Both the position numbers and the translations under genes were made by a program. From NCBI RefSeq assembly GCF_019331735.1, contig NZ_JAHBBH010000017.1, positions 1 through 39,576 on the forward strand: a stretch of DNA of 39,576 bases. The letters run 5' to 3'. This document shows positions 6,862 to 15,491 of this stretch, piece by piece; the first letter of the stretch is position 1, and the number at the start of each line of letters is the position of its first letter. Below the pieces are notes generated by a model. It worked only from the letters and a program-made list of their open reading frames with translations, was not told the origin of the DNA and made no database searches. This DNA is from Bifidobacterium miconis. GTDB lineage: Bacteria > Actinomycetota > Actinomycetes > Actinomycetales > Bifidobacteriaceae.

Positions 6862-9408
6862 ATGAGCGATAAGGGTTTGGATGCGCATGGGAGCGGCGCG
6901 GCGGAGGCACGACGGTTGACGCCGGACGCCGATGGCCGATTCACGTGGGGCAACGGCGTGGTGACGATGGTGTTCGACGCCGGCGCCGACCATCCGGTGA
7001 GTCTGGGCGGACTGTCCGGACGCGGCATGGCCGTGGCCGGACCGCATGCCGGCGGTTGGACTGCGCAGCGCGACCCCCGGCCGATCGTGGAAGTGCTCGC
7101 GTCCGGCACCGGCTCGAACGACAATCGTCTCACGCTGGTGACCACCGTCGCGGGCTCGAAGCTGCGCTTCGCCGGGGCACGGGCGACCGGCCCGGCGTCC
7201 GTCGACGACGGCGCGCCGGTCGGCGGCACCGAGCCGTACCGATTGGAAATCACCCAGTTCGCGCCGTACGACCAGCTTCGTCCCGCAGGGCGCCCGCTGG
7301 ACAGCGCCGATCCGGCCGCCGCGCGCCGGCTCGCCGAAGCTGCCGACCCGGCCGTCTCCGGCTCTGGTTCCGGCTCCGCGAATGCGACGAGCAATGGCCG
7401 CGCTGGCAATGACTACGCTGTCAATGCTCACGATTGCGGCGATTGCGCCGACACTCCGGCTCCCGCCGACGGCCTGACCGACGGCCTGACCGTCGTCTCC
7501 GTGTTCGAGGCGTTCCCCGGCCTGTCCGCCGTACGCGCCTATACGGTGCTGCGTTCGCCGAAGCCGTTGCCGGTCGAGGCGGTGTCGTCGCTGAGCCTCA
7601 CGCTGCCGTTGGACGCGAACGGCGCAACCGTGGACTCGTCGCGCCTCTACTGGGGCGACAACGCGTGGGCGGTCGAAAACGACTGGCATTGCGCCCCATT
7701 GCGAGACACGGCCGTACGCGAACGCAATCAGCGCATCAATCCCGGCGAATCGAGCTCGCGATTCGCGCTGAGTTCGGCTTCGACATGGTCGACGGGCTCG
7801 CATCAGCCGGCGGGCATCGTCGAAGCGCTCGCGGACGGTTCCGCCGACGCAGCTTCAACGGCCGGTCGCGCTTCCGGATCGCCGGTGTTCTCCGTGATGT
7901 GGCAGATCGAGCACAACGGTGCTTGGGAGTGGGAAGTCGGCGAGAACGATCCCGGCCTGCACGTGACCGCATTCGGCCCGGAGTATCAGGATCACCAGTG
8001 GTTCACGTCGCTGGGCAAGGGCAACGATTTCACCAGCGTGCCCGTGCTGTTTGCGGTTGCGGCCGGAGACTGGCAGCACGCGGTGGGGGAGATGACGCTG
8101 CAGCGTCGCGCGTTGCGTCGTGCGAAGGCCGCCGAACTGGGACGTTTGCCTCAGTTCGAACGTTCGCAGGGATTGGTCGTATACAACGATTACATGAATA
8201 CGCTGTTCGGCGACCCGCGGCTCGACAAGGAACTGCCGCTGATCGAAGGCGCGGCGAAGGCCGGCGCCGACGTGTTCTGCATCGACGCGGGCTGGTACGA
8301 CAGCACCGACGGCGGCTGGTGGGATATGGTCGGCGAATGGGAGCCGTCCACGAACCGCTTTGGCAAGGCAGGCTTGGCCGGTGTGGCACGTGTGATTCGC
8401 GAGCACGGCATGGGGCTCGGCCTGTGGCTCGAGCCCGAGGTGATCGGCGTCAAGTCGCCGCTCGCCGCGAGCCTGCCCGACGACGCGTTCTTCACCCGTC
8501 ACGGCGTGCGCGTGTGCGATTCGGGCCGTTACCTGCTTGACTTCCGTTCCCCGGCCGCGAGAGAACACGTCTCGCGCACCGTCGACCGGCTCGTCGATGA
8601 GTTCGGCGTGGAGTTCTTCAAGTTCGACTACAACACGATTCCCGGCACGGGCACGGACCATGACGCCGAATCAGTCGGCGGCGGCCTGCTCGACCACTGC
8701 CGCGCGTATCTGGACTGGCTGGACGACGTGCGCCGCAGGCATCCGGACGTGATGATCGAAAACTGCGGTTCGGGCGCGATGCGGGCGGATTGCGCGCAGC
8801 TGTCGCGGCTGGACCTGCAGTCGACGTCCGACCAGTGCGATCCTCTGATCTATGCAGCCATCGCCGCTGGCGCGGGACTCACGATCCTGCCGGAGCAGCA
8901 GGGCAACTGGGGGTACGCGCAGCAGGAGATGGACGACGAGACGGCCGTGCTCACGTTGGCGAGCGGCGTGCTCGGCCGCCTGTACCTGTCCGGATTCATC
9001 AACCGCATGAACGATACGAGGCTTGCGCTCGTGCGCGACGCGATCGCGCTACACCGTCGCGTGCTCGTCGAACAGGAGCGGCTCGTGCCGTGGTGGCCGG
9101 CCGGTCTGCCCGACTTCACCGGCGACTGGCTCACCGCCGGACTGCGCCCGGTCGATGGAGCCGATGCGTCAGCTGATGCGTCCGCCGACGTTGCGTACGT
9201 GACGGTCTGGCGCCGCGACGGGCTGCCGTACGTCGATCTGAACGTGCCGGCAGGCCGCACGGTCAAGCAGATCTTCCCCGCGCCGTCCGCGTTCGGCCAC
9301 GCTCCGCAGGCACGGCCGTGGTCCGTCGAACGCGTTGACGAACAGACGGTCCGACTGATCGTATCCGACGACAGTCGTCCGTCCGCGCGCATCTTCGCCG
9401 TGCGGTGA
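6862..9408 (+). CDS. GH36 alpha-galactosidase
   Basis: An 848-residue glycosidase of GH36 (retaining alpha-galactosidases acting on melibiose, raffinose-series sugars or galactosylated glycans). Visible features are an N-terminal beta-sandwich (to about residue 420), the catalytic barrel from RSQGLVVYNDYMNTLFGDPR, GLWLEPEVIG, EFFKFDYN with predicted nucleophile Asp589, ENCGSGAMRAD, and TSDQCD with Asp657 as the likely acid/base, then LYLSGFINRMN. A Ser/Gly/Ala-rich insertion around residues 170-205 explains the extra length over the usual 700-750. ATG 6862 follows AAGGAGA; a GTG at 6835 has no such site. No signal peptide, so likely cytosolic. It is cotranscribed with or controlled by the preceding LacI-type regulator. 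Confidence 0.9.
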   Translation: MSDKGLDAHGSGAAEARRLTPDADGRFTWGNGVVTMVFDAGADHPVSLGGLSGRGMAVAGPHAGGWTAQRDPRPIVEVLASGTGSNDNRLTLVTTVAGSKLRFAGARATGPASVDDGAPVGGTEPYRLEITQFAPYDQLRPAGRPLDSADPAAARRLAEAADPAVSGSGSGSANATSNGRAGNDYAVNAHDCGDCADTPAPADGLTDGLTVVSVFEAFPGLSAVRAYTVLRSPKPLPVEAVSSLSLTLPLDANGATVDSSRLYWGDNAWAVENDWHCAPLRDTAVRERNQRINPGESSSRFALSSASTWSTGSHQPAGIVEALADGSADAASTAGRASGSPVFSVMWQIEHNGAWEWEVGENDPGLHVTAFGPEYQDHQWFTSLGKGNDFTSVPVLFAVAAGDWQHAVGEMTLQRRALRRAKAAELGRLPQFERSQGLVVYNDYMNTLFGDPRLDKELPLIEGAAKAGADVFCIDAGWYDSTDGGWWDMVGEWEPSTNRFGKAGLAGVARVIREHGMGLGLWLEPEVIGVKSPLAASLPDDAFFTRHGVRVCDSGRYLLDFRSPAAREHVSRTVDRLVDEFGVEFFKFDYNTIPGTGTDHDAESVGGGLLDHCRAYLDWLDDVRRRHPDVMIENCGSGAMRADCAQLSRLDLQSTSDQCDPLIYAAIAAGAGLTILPEQQGNWGYAQQEMDDETAVLTLASGVLGRLYLSGFINRMNDTRLALVRDAIALHRRVLVEQERLVPWWPAGLPDFTGDWLTAGLRPVDGADASADASADVAYVTVWRRDGLPYVDLNVPAGRTVKQIFPAPSAFGHAPQARPWSVERVDEQTVRLIVSDDSRPSARIFAVR

Positions 9409-9614
9409 CGGACGCCGAACCGTCGTTCCTTCCTCTCCCGGCCGGTTGTCGGACATCGTTCGCTGCATACGGCCGAGGACATGCGGTCGAGGATTCTCAG
9501 AATATTTTCAGGAATCCCCGACCGTACGCTAGGAAACGGGTGGTTATATATCAATCAGCAGCCGAAAGGCCGCGACAACTAAAACCTTTCTTCTTCTCTC
9601 TCCTTTCTTCCTCT

Positions 9615-9643
9615 GAAAGCCCGGCCCCATCAGCCGGGCTTTC
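9615..9643. terminator. Hairpin terminator after the GH36 gene
   Basis: GAAAGCCCGGC / GCCGGGCTTTC (11-bp perfect stem, 7-base loop). A long pyrimidine run (CTTTCTTCTTCTCTCC) lies on the 5' side, giving a purine-rich strand for transcripts arriving from the right; the 3' side has only TTT. The rest of 9409-9836 shows no gene. Confidence 0.7.
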
Positions 9644-9836
9644 TGGGTTGTCGGACGGTTTCCGGCCCGAATCGCGGCGCGGCGGGCGATTCGGATCCGG
9701 CAAACGACTTCGGCCGGACTGTTCATCTTCATGCCGGAACGAGTTCATCTGCACTTGGCCGGGCGCACATCATCCGGAAACACGGGCGCAGTACACCGGA
9801 ACATGACATGGATGGAAGTTGAGCAAAGGAACGATC

Positions 9837-9944
9837 ATGAACACCAACAGCAACCATTACGACATGCACCACGCCGAGCCGCAGTACGCCAGCGATCGCC
9901 AGTACGACGCCTACATGTTCGCCGAATACGGCATCGAACGCTGA
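9837..9944 (+). CDS. 35-residue small ORF, unknown function
   Basis: Encodes MNTNSNHYDMHHAEPQYASD and ends in ...FAEYGIER: a polar peptide rich in Asn, His and Tyr, with no membrane segment or cysteines. GCAAAGGAACGATC before the ATG provides a good ribosome binding site (AAAGGA, 7-base spacing). The ORF lies alone between the GH36 terminator and the convergent ADP-ribosylglycohydrolase. I do not recognise it. The combination of clean start, good ribosome site and synonymous-looking GC3 pattern supports translation, but a 35-codon frame can arise by chance. Confidence 0.5.
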   Translation: MNTNSNHYDMHHAEPQYASDRQYDAYMFAEYGIER

Positions 9945-10055
9945 TCCACCAGCATCCTTATGTGCGGAACGGGCGCATCGGCGTCCGTCCGAGGCCGACA
10001 CGGCGGCAACGTTGCGCGCCTGCGGGGGCCGGGCCATCGTCGGTCCGCCCACGCA

Positions 10056-11015
10056 TCATGAACGCGAACGCAGCGTGGGCAGGCTGTCGGCCGCTTTCGC
10101 GATCAGCGACTCCAACAGCGCGGTGTTGCGCATCTCATGCTCCCACGGATTGCCGTCATCGCCGTACATGAGTCCGGCCAAGCCGCCCGCGACGGCGGCG
10201 GTCGTATCCGTATCGCTGCCCAGATTCACGGCGGCCAGCACGCAACCGCGGTAGTCGTCCGTCGTGAGCAGGCACCACATCGCCGCCTGCAGCGTGTCGA
10301 GCACGAACCCGCCGGACGGAATCTCATCGCGCGAACGGTCGGACAGATCGTTCGGCAGGCCGGCCACGCGGCACAGTGCCGCGTCGGAACAATCGCGGCC
10401 ATGCTGAATCAGCAGACGGGCGACGTGAACAAAACGCACGCACGCTTCGGTGCTGATCTCGTGCGCGTGCGTGACGGCGCTCGCGCGGCGAACGTCATCA
10501 TCGGAACAATCGGTGAACGCCAGCGGCAGGATGCGCATCAGCGAGCCGTTGCCGTTGTCGCGCTCGCGTGTGCCTCCGCGGCCGCTCGCCAGTGCGCGAC
10601 TGGTGGTGCCGCCCACGTCGAACACGGTGCCGTCCGGCGTGTATTCGCCGTGCGTGATCCATGCGCGGTACTTGGCGAGCATGTCCGCCGTGTCCACGCG
10701 GCCTTCGTGGTCGGCCAGCGAATCGAGCGTGGCGAGCATCATGGCCGTGTCGTCCGACCACGTGCCGGCCGGCTGATGGTGCGAACCGTAGCCGGTCATA
10801 TTGGTGCAGGTGAACGTATCGCGCGGCGAAAACTCGTACGGCACGCCGAGCGCGTCGCCGACCGCCTGGCCGTAGACCGCCGCGTGCAGTTGGGCGGCGC
10901 TCGCGTGGGTGTGGTTGTTGGTGTTCGTGCCGTTGCCGGTGCCGATGGTGGCGTTGGGCTTGTTGGGTTCGTTGGGGTTGTTGAGGTCGTTGGGCTTGTT
11001 GGACAGTGTTGTCAT
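10056..11015 (-). CDS. ADP-ribosylglycohydrolase family protein
   Basis: 319 residues, DraG/ARH fold. Members cleave ADP-ribose from protein, nucleic acid or O-acetyl-ADP-ribose using two metal ions. Motifs seen: GQAVGDALGVPYEF (near residue 50), TWSDDTAMMLATLDSL (metal-binding Asp pair), HGEYTPDGTVFDVGGTTSRAL, DNGNGSLMRILPLAF and LGSDTDTTAAVAGGLAG (second metal cluster). The first about 35 residues are low-complexity Asn/Pro/Thr repeats (NKPNDLNNPNEPNKPN) not expected in the family. The start at 11015 has AAGGAGA eight bases upstream; a longer frame to 11381 would translate the tRNA-Lys gene and is rejected. Convergent with the 35-aa ORF. Target unknown. Confidence 0.88.
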   Translation of the reverse strand: MTTLSNKPNDLNNPNEPNKPNATIGTGNGTNTNNHTHASAAQLHAAVYGQAVGDALGVPYEFSPRDTFTCTNMTGYGSHHQPAGTWSDDTAMMLATLDSLADHEGRVDTADMLAKYRAWITHGEYTPDGTVFDVGGTTSRALASGRGGTRERDNGNGSLMRILPLAFTDCSDDDVRRASAVTHAHEISTEACVRFVHVARLLIQHGRDCSDAALCRVAGLPNDLSDRSRDEIPSGGFVLDTLQAAMWCLLTTDDYRGCVLAAVNLGSDTDTTAAVAGGLAGLMYGDDGNPWEHEMRNTALLESLIAKAADSLPTLRSRS

Positions 11016-11170
11016 TGTCTGGTCTCCTTCTCCGTTGAGTCTGTACGTCGGCTGTCTGCCGTCAATCGTAATAACCGGACAATTCGGTACCGCAGCGCGG
11101 CCAAGACGCGGCCAAGACGCGGGCGACAGTGGGCGACCAGTGGACGATGGTGAGCGATGGAGTGCGTTGC

Positions 11171-11281
11171 GTGGCGGTTTCCGCTCGCTGAGACCGTTCT
11201 CAGTGAGCGTTCTCTGCCACTCGGGATACTGCGTGGCGGTTTTCGCTCGCTGCGGGACCCGCCAGCGAGCGAATCCGCCAC
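11171..11281. repeat. Two REP-like palindromes (GTGGCGGTTTTCGCTCGCTG family)
   Basis: Two units, 11171-11220 and 11233-11281, each begin GTGGCGGTTT(T/C)CGCTCGCTG and end in the complementary strand. The second is a nearly complete hairpin closing on GCCAGCGAGCGAATCCGCCAC. The same unit recurs at 29675-29727 and 38484-38536. They fill the spacer between the ADP-ribosylglycohydrolase start and the tRNA-Lys terminator, where I see no gene. Confidence 0.75.
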
Positions 11282-11314
11282 CCGAAAATCCGCCACCCGT
11301 CGGGGTCGCAAAAC

Positions 11315-11346
11315 GAAAAAGGCCGGAACCTTTCGATTCCGGCCTT
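11315..11346 (-). terminator. Intrinsic terminator of tRNA-Lys (11.4 kb copy)
   Basis: On the minus strand, stem GGCCGGAA / TTCCGGCC with loop TCGAAAGG, followed by TTTTTCG. The same hairpin follows the tRNA-Lys at 33302-33375 and its mirror copy. Confidence 0.88.
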
Positions 11347-11351
11347 ACCCG

Positions 11352-11425
11352 TGCCCCCGCAGGGATTCGAACCCTGGACACGCTGATTAAGAGTCAGCTG
11401 CTCTAACCAACTGAGCTACAGGGGC
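11352..11425 (-). tRNA. tRNA-Lys (anticodon CUU)
   Basis: Full cloverleaf on the minus strand: acceptor GCCCCTG / CGGGGGC with discriminator A, D-arm GCTCAGTTGGTTAGAGC, anticodon stem GCTGA/TCAGC with loop CTCTTAA (anticodon CTT), T-arm CCAGGGTTCGAATCCCTG. No CCA is encoded. The same 74-base gene occurs at 33302-33375 and 34836-34909. Confidence 0.97.
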
Positions 11426-11457
11426 GTGGTTAGACGTCGCTTGCGCAACGAGTGACT

Positions 11458-11485
11458 AATATACACCATTCTGTCGCCAACGCAA
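11458..11485 (-). promoter_or_regulatory. Promoter of tRNA-Lys (11.4 kb copy)
   Basis: On the minus strand: -35 TTGCGT (11480-11485), 16-base spacer, -10 TATATT (11458-11463). The same layout (hexamers 16 bases apart) precedes the tRNA-Thr, tRNA-Ser and other tRNA-Lys genes in this window. Confidence 0.7.
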
Positions 11486-11691
11486 CTTTCGGCCGTGTCT
11501 GACGGAAATGGGGGGAGCTGAAACCTGCCAAAATACCGGCATTGGCGGTCGTTGCGCCGGCGTGTCTCCACGTTGCCTGCGCCCCTTGCCGACGTCGGCC
11601 CGTGCCGTCGGACGAATCTTCCTGCGCAGGGGAGAGAAGGGGAAGAACGCTAGGGGGATACGGGGATCAAGCGATGAAGAGGAAAAAAGAG

Positions 11692-11763
<72 letters not shown>

Positions 11764-11771
11764 GATGATGC

Positions 11772-11823
11772 GTTGCCCGCCGGGCAACTTGCACAACAAT
11801 ACACGTAATCGCGTATTACGCAA
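11772..11823 (-). promoter_or_regulatory. tRNA-Thr promoter and leader hairpin
   Basis: Minus strand: -35 TTGCGT at 11818-11823, 16-base spacer, -10 TATTGT at 11796-11801. Between promoter and tRNA lies a near-perfect hairpin, GTTGCCCG / CGGGCAAC around one base (11772-11788), ending 8 bases from the mature 5' end. It may be a processing signal or an operator. Confidence 0.6.
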
Positions 11824-11981
11824 ATCGACCCCTGCGCGTACTGCTGTATGCACGTTCCGACGTGGTCGCCGCCGTACCGTTTCCGTTGCTGTGCCCGCGG
11901 CGTGTCGCGATGCTGCCTGTCGTGTCATTCGCGGAATGATTCCTAGGCTCGGACATGGGGAGCGCGGAACCGATCTGCCGG

Positions 11982-14900
11982 TCAGCTGGTCAGATGGCGG
12001 TAAAGCTCCGGATCGAGCGGCTTTGCCAGACGCAACGTGGACAACGTCACCTTGACCGTGCCGTCGCCGGCTGCGTTCGGCTTGGTGGTGGGTGTCGGAT
12101 GGTCGAACGCCGCGACATGACCGACGTAGTAGTACTTGCCGTCGGCCTCCTCCGCTTTGCGCATGACGAACAGCGGCACGAAGTGCGTGCGCTGCCAGTC
12201 GTCTGGTCCCAAACCGGCGCCAAGTCCGTCACGTACCCACTGGAATTCTGGTGAATCCGGCGTGCGGCCGTTCTTGCTGAAGTATTTCATCTCCTGCGCA
12301 TTCAGGAATTCGTCCTCGTATTGGCTGGCCGCGTACTTCACGAAAATGGGCATCGTGTTGGTGCCCTTGTCCAGCAGATACCCGCCCACGTTCTGCGGTG
12401 TGTTCTCCTTCTTCCACCCGCACAGGCGCATGACGTCCGCCATCGAATACTTGCGTTCGTACAGAAACGCGCGGTCGAACGTGCGCTGGTTCGTTTGTGC
12501 CTCTCGGAACAGGTCGTGACAGTTGGCAAGACCGGTGCGCAGCGTGTCCGCAAAGAATATGCGGAACGTGCGATTCGACGAAAGCAGCGCAACGAACGCA
12601 TCGCTGAGTCGATACGACGGTTCATCGTTGTCCGCGTCCGCGTCAACGTCGGCGCCGACACCGGTGCCGACCGTTTCGACAAGCGGCTGCTCGCCGAAAC
12701 GTTTGCGGTTCGGCGTAGTGAAGTACGAATAATCAAGCACGCTGATCGCGGAGTCGAATTGAGTATCGGACAGATCGGTCTGCGGGAACTCGGATCGAAT
12801 ATCCTCGATCAGCGAACTGCGGCTCAGCGATGCAAATGGCGGTGCCCACGCCGCACCGGCCGCCGAAGCATCGTCGCCCGGCCGTTCGTCCGCAAACCGG
12901 CACAGGCGTTCGAGAATCACCAGTTCGTGCGGTCGAATTCCTGGCAACAGCAGTTCCGTTGCCATCTTGAGGATCGCATCCTCGACGTCGCTCACCGGCT
13001 CCAGCTGATCCGCGAACGACCGCTCCTTACGCTTGCCTCCGCCGAGACTGTTCTCACGCGAGCGCACGAAGTCAAGATAATTGTTGCGTTTTGCGGCCAG
13101 CGTGTATGGCAATGAGGGATCATACTCGTAGATGTCCATGAGCATCGGGATCCGCCCGAGCTCGTAGCGCACCTGACGGTACTGTTCGGACAGTTTCTTC
13201 ATCTCGGACCAGTCGGCCGTATCCAGCGACTTCAATACGCGTTCTTTGGCGATCGGATCAAAACTGATCGACGACAGGCCGATCGACTTGCGTTGCAGGT
13301 TGCGTCGCGCACGATCGCGATCGCCGGTGTTGCCGTACAGGGCGACGGGAATCAGATAATTATTGGCGTAATTGCCGATGAAATCGATGACGACGACGCT
13401 GTCCTTGTGCGGAAACTTACGCAGTCCGCGGCCCAGCTGTTGCGTGAAGACGATGCTCGACTCAGTGCTGCGCAGCATCACGATCTGGTTGACCGCGGGA
13501 ATATCGACGCCCTCGTTGAACAGATCGACGGTGAACAGATAGTCGAGTTCGCCATCCGTCAGCCGTCGCACGTACTCGTCACGCTGTTCCTGCGACACCG
13601 GTTTGCCGTCGGCATCCGTACTGGTCACGGCAGCAGTACGATAGCTGCGTTCCGCCTGTTGGTTGAACTGCCGGTTGAACAGACGCGACAGTTCGTGCGC
13701 CTCGTCCTGCCGGCTGCAGAACACCAGTCCGGTGACGGGCAGATTGAACTGGCCGTATTCCCGTAGTTTGTCGATGATGTAGCGCACGCGCTGTTCGGTG
13801 GCGAGTTGGCCGATCTCGTATGTGAGCTGCGCGGACTGTTCCGCATCGAGACCGTGCGCGACGTCAAGACGATGCACGGTCTGATTCGGATCGTCGTCAG
13901 ACCCGAGGTATTCCGCAACGCCGTAGTAGTGGAACGGGCAGAGCATGTTCTCGTCCAGCGCCTTCTGCAGACGGATTTCATAGGCGATGTTGTGGCCGAA
14001 CAGCTCGAAGATGTTGATGCCGTCGGTGCGTTCCGGGGTGGCGGTCATGCCGAGCATGAAATCGGCGTCTGCGAAGTGGTCGATGACGCGCTGATAACCT
14101 GCGGCGCCGGCATGATGGACCTCGTCGACCAGTATGTAATCGAATTCGTCGGATGCGAACTGCGCCAGCACTTCCGGCTGCCGCATGGTCTGCACGGTGG
14201 CGAACACGTACCTGCGATCCTGCTGTTTGCTGGTGCCCGAGTAGAGTCCCAGTTCCGATTCGTCGCAGTCGAGCACCTTCTGGTAGGACTTCATCGCCGC
14301 CTTGAGAATCATCTGCTGCTGGGCGATGTACAGCATGCGTTTCGGCCGGTATGCGCGCACGTCGAACGCGGACAGATAGGTTTTGCCGGTGCCTGTGGCA
14401 GACACGATGATCGCGCGATGCTCGCCCTGCTCGCGCAGTCGTTTCAGATTCGCCAAAGCCTCGCGCTGCATGGCGTTTGGTTGGATATCGCGGTCCTCAA
14501 GGGATTTCAGGATATTGCGGCGCGGCGGCGCATACTTCTTGAAGTCCTCCTCATATTGTTTGATCCACTCTTTGGTGAGCGGCACCGAATCGGCCACCTG
14601 AGAGTCGATTTCCTCATGGATCTGTCGGACCAGTTCGCCGTTGGCGAGGGACGACACCTTCAGGTTCCACTCACGCTGCGTGTTCAACGCGGCACCGGTG
14701 AGATTCGAGCTGCCGACGAACAGTTCGTAATACGGGGTGCCGTTGTGCATGCGACGGGAGAAAACATAGCCTTTGGGATGGAATGGTTGACCTTGGCCTT
14801 GCGATACTGCGGAGGAACCGTCATCGACGCCTTCCCACACGCGCACGTCCACGCCAGAGGTTTGCTGTAGATGCAGCAGCTCCCAGAAGGTCTGTGGATC

Positions 14901-15308
14901 GTTGAAGTGGTTCTTGGTGGAGGTGATCAGACGGCTGGTCTGTGATGCGGAAGCGACGGACGCATTGCCGGCTGTGGAACTGGAACCGGCCGCGGCGTTG
15001 GCATGATGGCTGCGGAAGTCTTCGAACAGGCTCAGGATCGCACCGGTCGAAACGAACGCGACGGAGATGTCGAAGGATTCGCTGTTCGCGAGCGCGTCGC
15101 TGATCTGGTCGTGCATGGTCAGGCCACCGGGACGATTGGAGATCAACGTCGGCTTATAGTCGTCGTCGGCGTTTTCGCGTGGTTCGATGAGTCCGGCGAT
15201 GGCGCTTTCGAGGACCGAATACGTCGCGTCATCGTACGGTGTCTGTTGTGCGAGCGGAAGGCGGGATTGCCGGTTCGCGTTTGGGACGTTCTGGACTGTG
15301 TCTGCCAT
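11982..15308 (-). CDS. PLD-like nuclease / SF2 helicase / DUF3427 protein
   Basis: 1108 residues, cytosolic. Domains in order: phospholipase-D-like region to about residue 240 with HPKGYVF (His177, Lys179) and GSSNLTGAALN; superfamily 2 helicase core with Walker A SATGTGKTY (303-311), Walker B DEVHHA (395-400), TATPERTDG (422-430) and motif VI QQLGRGLR (623-630); C-terminal DUF3427-type region from about 850. Such proteins are predicted to bind and cut or remodel nucleic acid. The combination resembles helicase-nuclease fusions seen in DNA repair and anti-phage defence, which is inference only. A NUDIX gene lies 183 bases upstream in the same direction, with a repeat hairpin between. AGGAGCGG precedes the ATG at 15308. 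No methylase or specificity gene is nearby, so it is not a classical restriction system. Confidence 0.88.
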   Translation of the reverse strand: MADTVQNVPNANRQSRLPLAQQTPYDDATYSVLESAIAGLIEPRENADDDYKPTLISNRPGGLTMHDQISDALANSESFDISVAFVSTGAILSLFEDFRSHHANAAAGSSSTAGNASVASASQTSRLITSTKNHFNDPQTFWELLHLQQTSGVDVRVWEGVDDGSSAVSQGQGQPFHPKGYVFSRRMHNGTPYYELFVGSSNLTGAALNTQREWNLKVSSLANGELVRQIHEEIDSQVADSVPLTKEWIKQYEEDFKKYAPPRRNILKSLEDRDIQPNAMQREALANLKRLREQGEHRAIIVSATGTGKTYLSAFDVRAYRPKRMLYIAQQQMILKAAMKSYQKVLDCDESELGLYSGTSKQQDRRYVFATVQTMRQPEVLAQFASDEFDYILVDEVHHAGAAGYQRVIDHFADADFMLGMTATPERTDGINIFELFGHNIAYEIRLQKALDENMLCPFHYYGVAEYLGSDDDPNQTVHRLDVAHGLDAEQSAQLTYEIGQLATEQRVRYIIDKLREYGQFNLPVTGLVFCSRQDEAHELSRLFNRQFNQQAERSYRTAAVTSTDADGKPVSQEQRDEYVRRLTDGELDYLFTVDLFNEGVDIPAVNQIVMLRSTESSIVFTQQLGRGLRKFPHKDSVVVIDFIGNYANNYLIPVALYGNTGDRDRARRNLQRKSIGLSSISFDPIAKERVLKSLDTADWSEMKKLSEQYRQVRYELGRIPMLMDIYEYDPSLPYTLAAKRNNYLDFVRSRENSLGGGKRKERSFADQLEPVSDVEDAILKMATELLLPGIRPHELVILERLCRFADERPGDDASAAGAAWAPPFASLSRSSLIEDIRSEFPQTDLSDTQFDSAISVLDYSYFTTPNRKRFGEQPLVETVGTGVGADVDADADNDEPSYRLSDAFVALLSSNRTFRIFFADTLRTGLANCHDLFREAQTNQRTFDRAFLYERKYSMADVMRLCGWKKENTPQNVGGYLLDKGTNTMPIFVKYAASQYEDEFLNAQEMKYFSKNGRTPDSPEFQWVRDGLGAGLGPDDWQRTHFVPLFVMRKAEEADGKYYYVGHVAAFDHPTPTTKPNAAGDGTVKVTLSTLRLAKPLDPELYRHLTS

Positions 15309-15415
15309 GATATTCCGCTCCTGACTATGAAATCTTGCGCTGCGCCCGTTGGCTCTTCGATGAGTTGCCCGGGACAGTATTGTTTCGATCTGGTGTGAAG
15401 GCTTAATGCTCTGCT

Positions 15416-15456
15416 CCCCCTGAAGGAGGAGCTGTCAGCAAAGCTGACTGAGGGGG
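15416..15456. repeat. Modular palindromic repeat, module 2, between NUDIX and helicase genes
   Basis: CCCCC ... GTCAGC (15434-15439) AAA GCTGAC (15443-15448) ... TGAGGGGG: an outer C/G clamp around a 6-bp stem. Same design as 220-251 and 33816-33847 with a different stem sequence. Confidence 0.7.
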
Positions 15457-15491
15457 ATGACACACCCAACACATCAACTCCGACCAACCAT

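Noticed and set aside
9481..9560. Promoter-like AT-rich stretch (TTATATATC) after the GH36 gene
   Set aside because: No suitable -35 and no gene within a sensible distance; left unannotated.
11016..11381. N-terminal extension of the ADP-ribosylglycohydrolase frame through the tRNA-Lys terminator and gene
   Set aside because: No ribosome site at the far start, it translates a tRNA and REP-like repeats, and a strong site fits the start at 11015.
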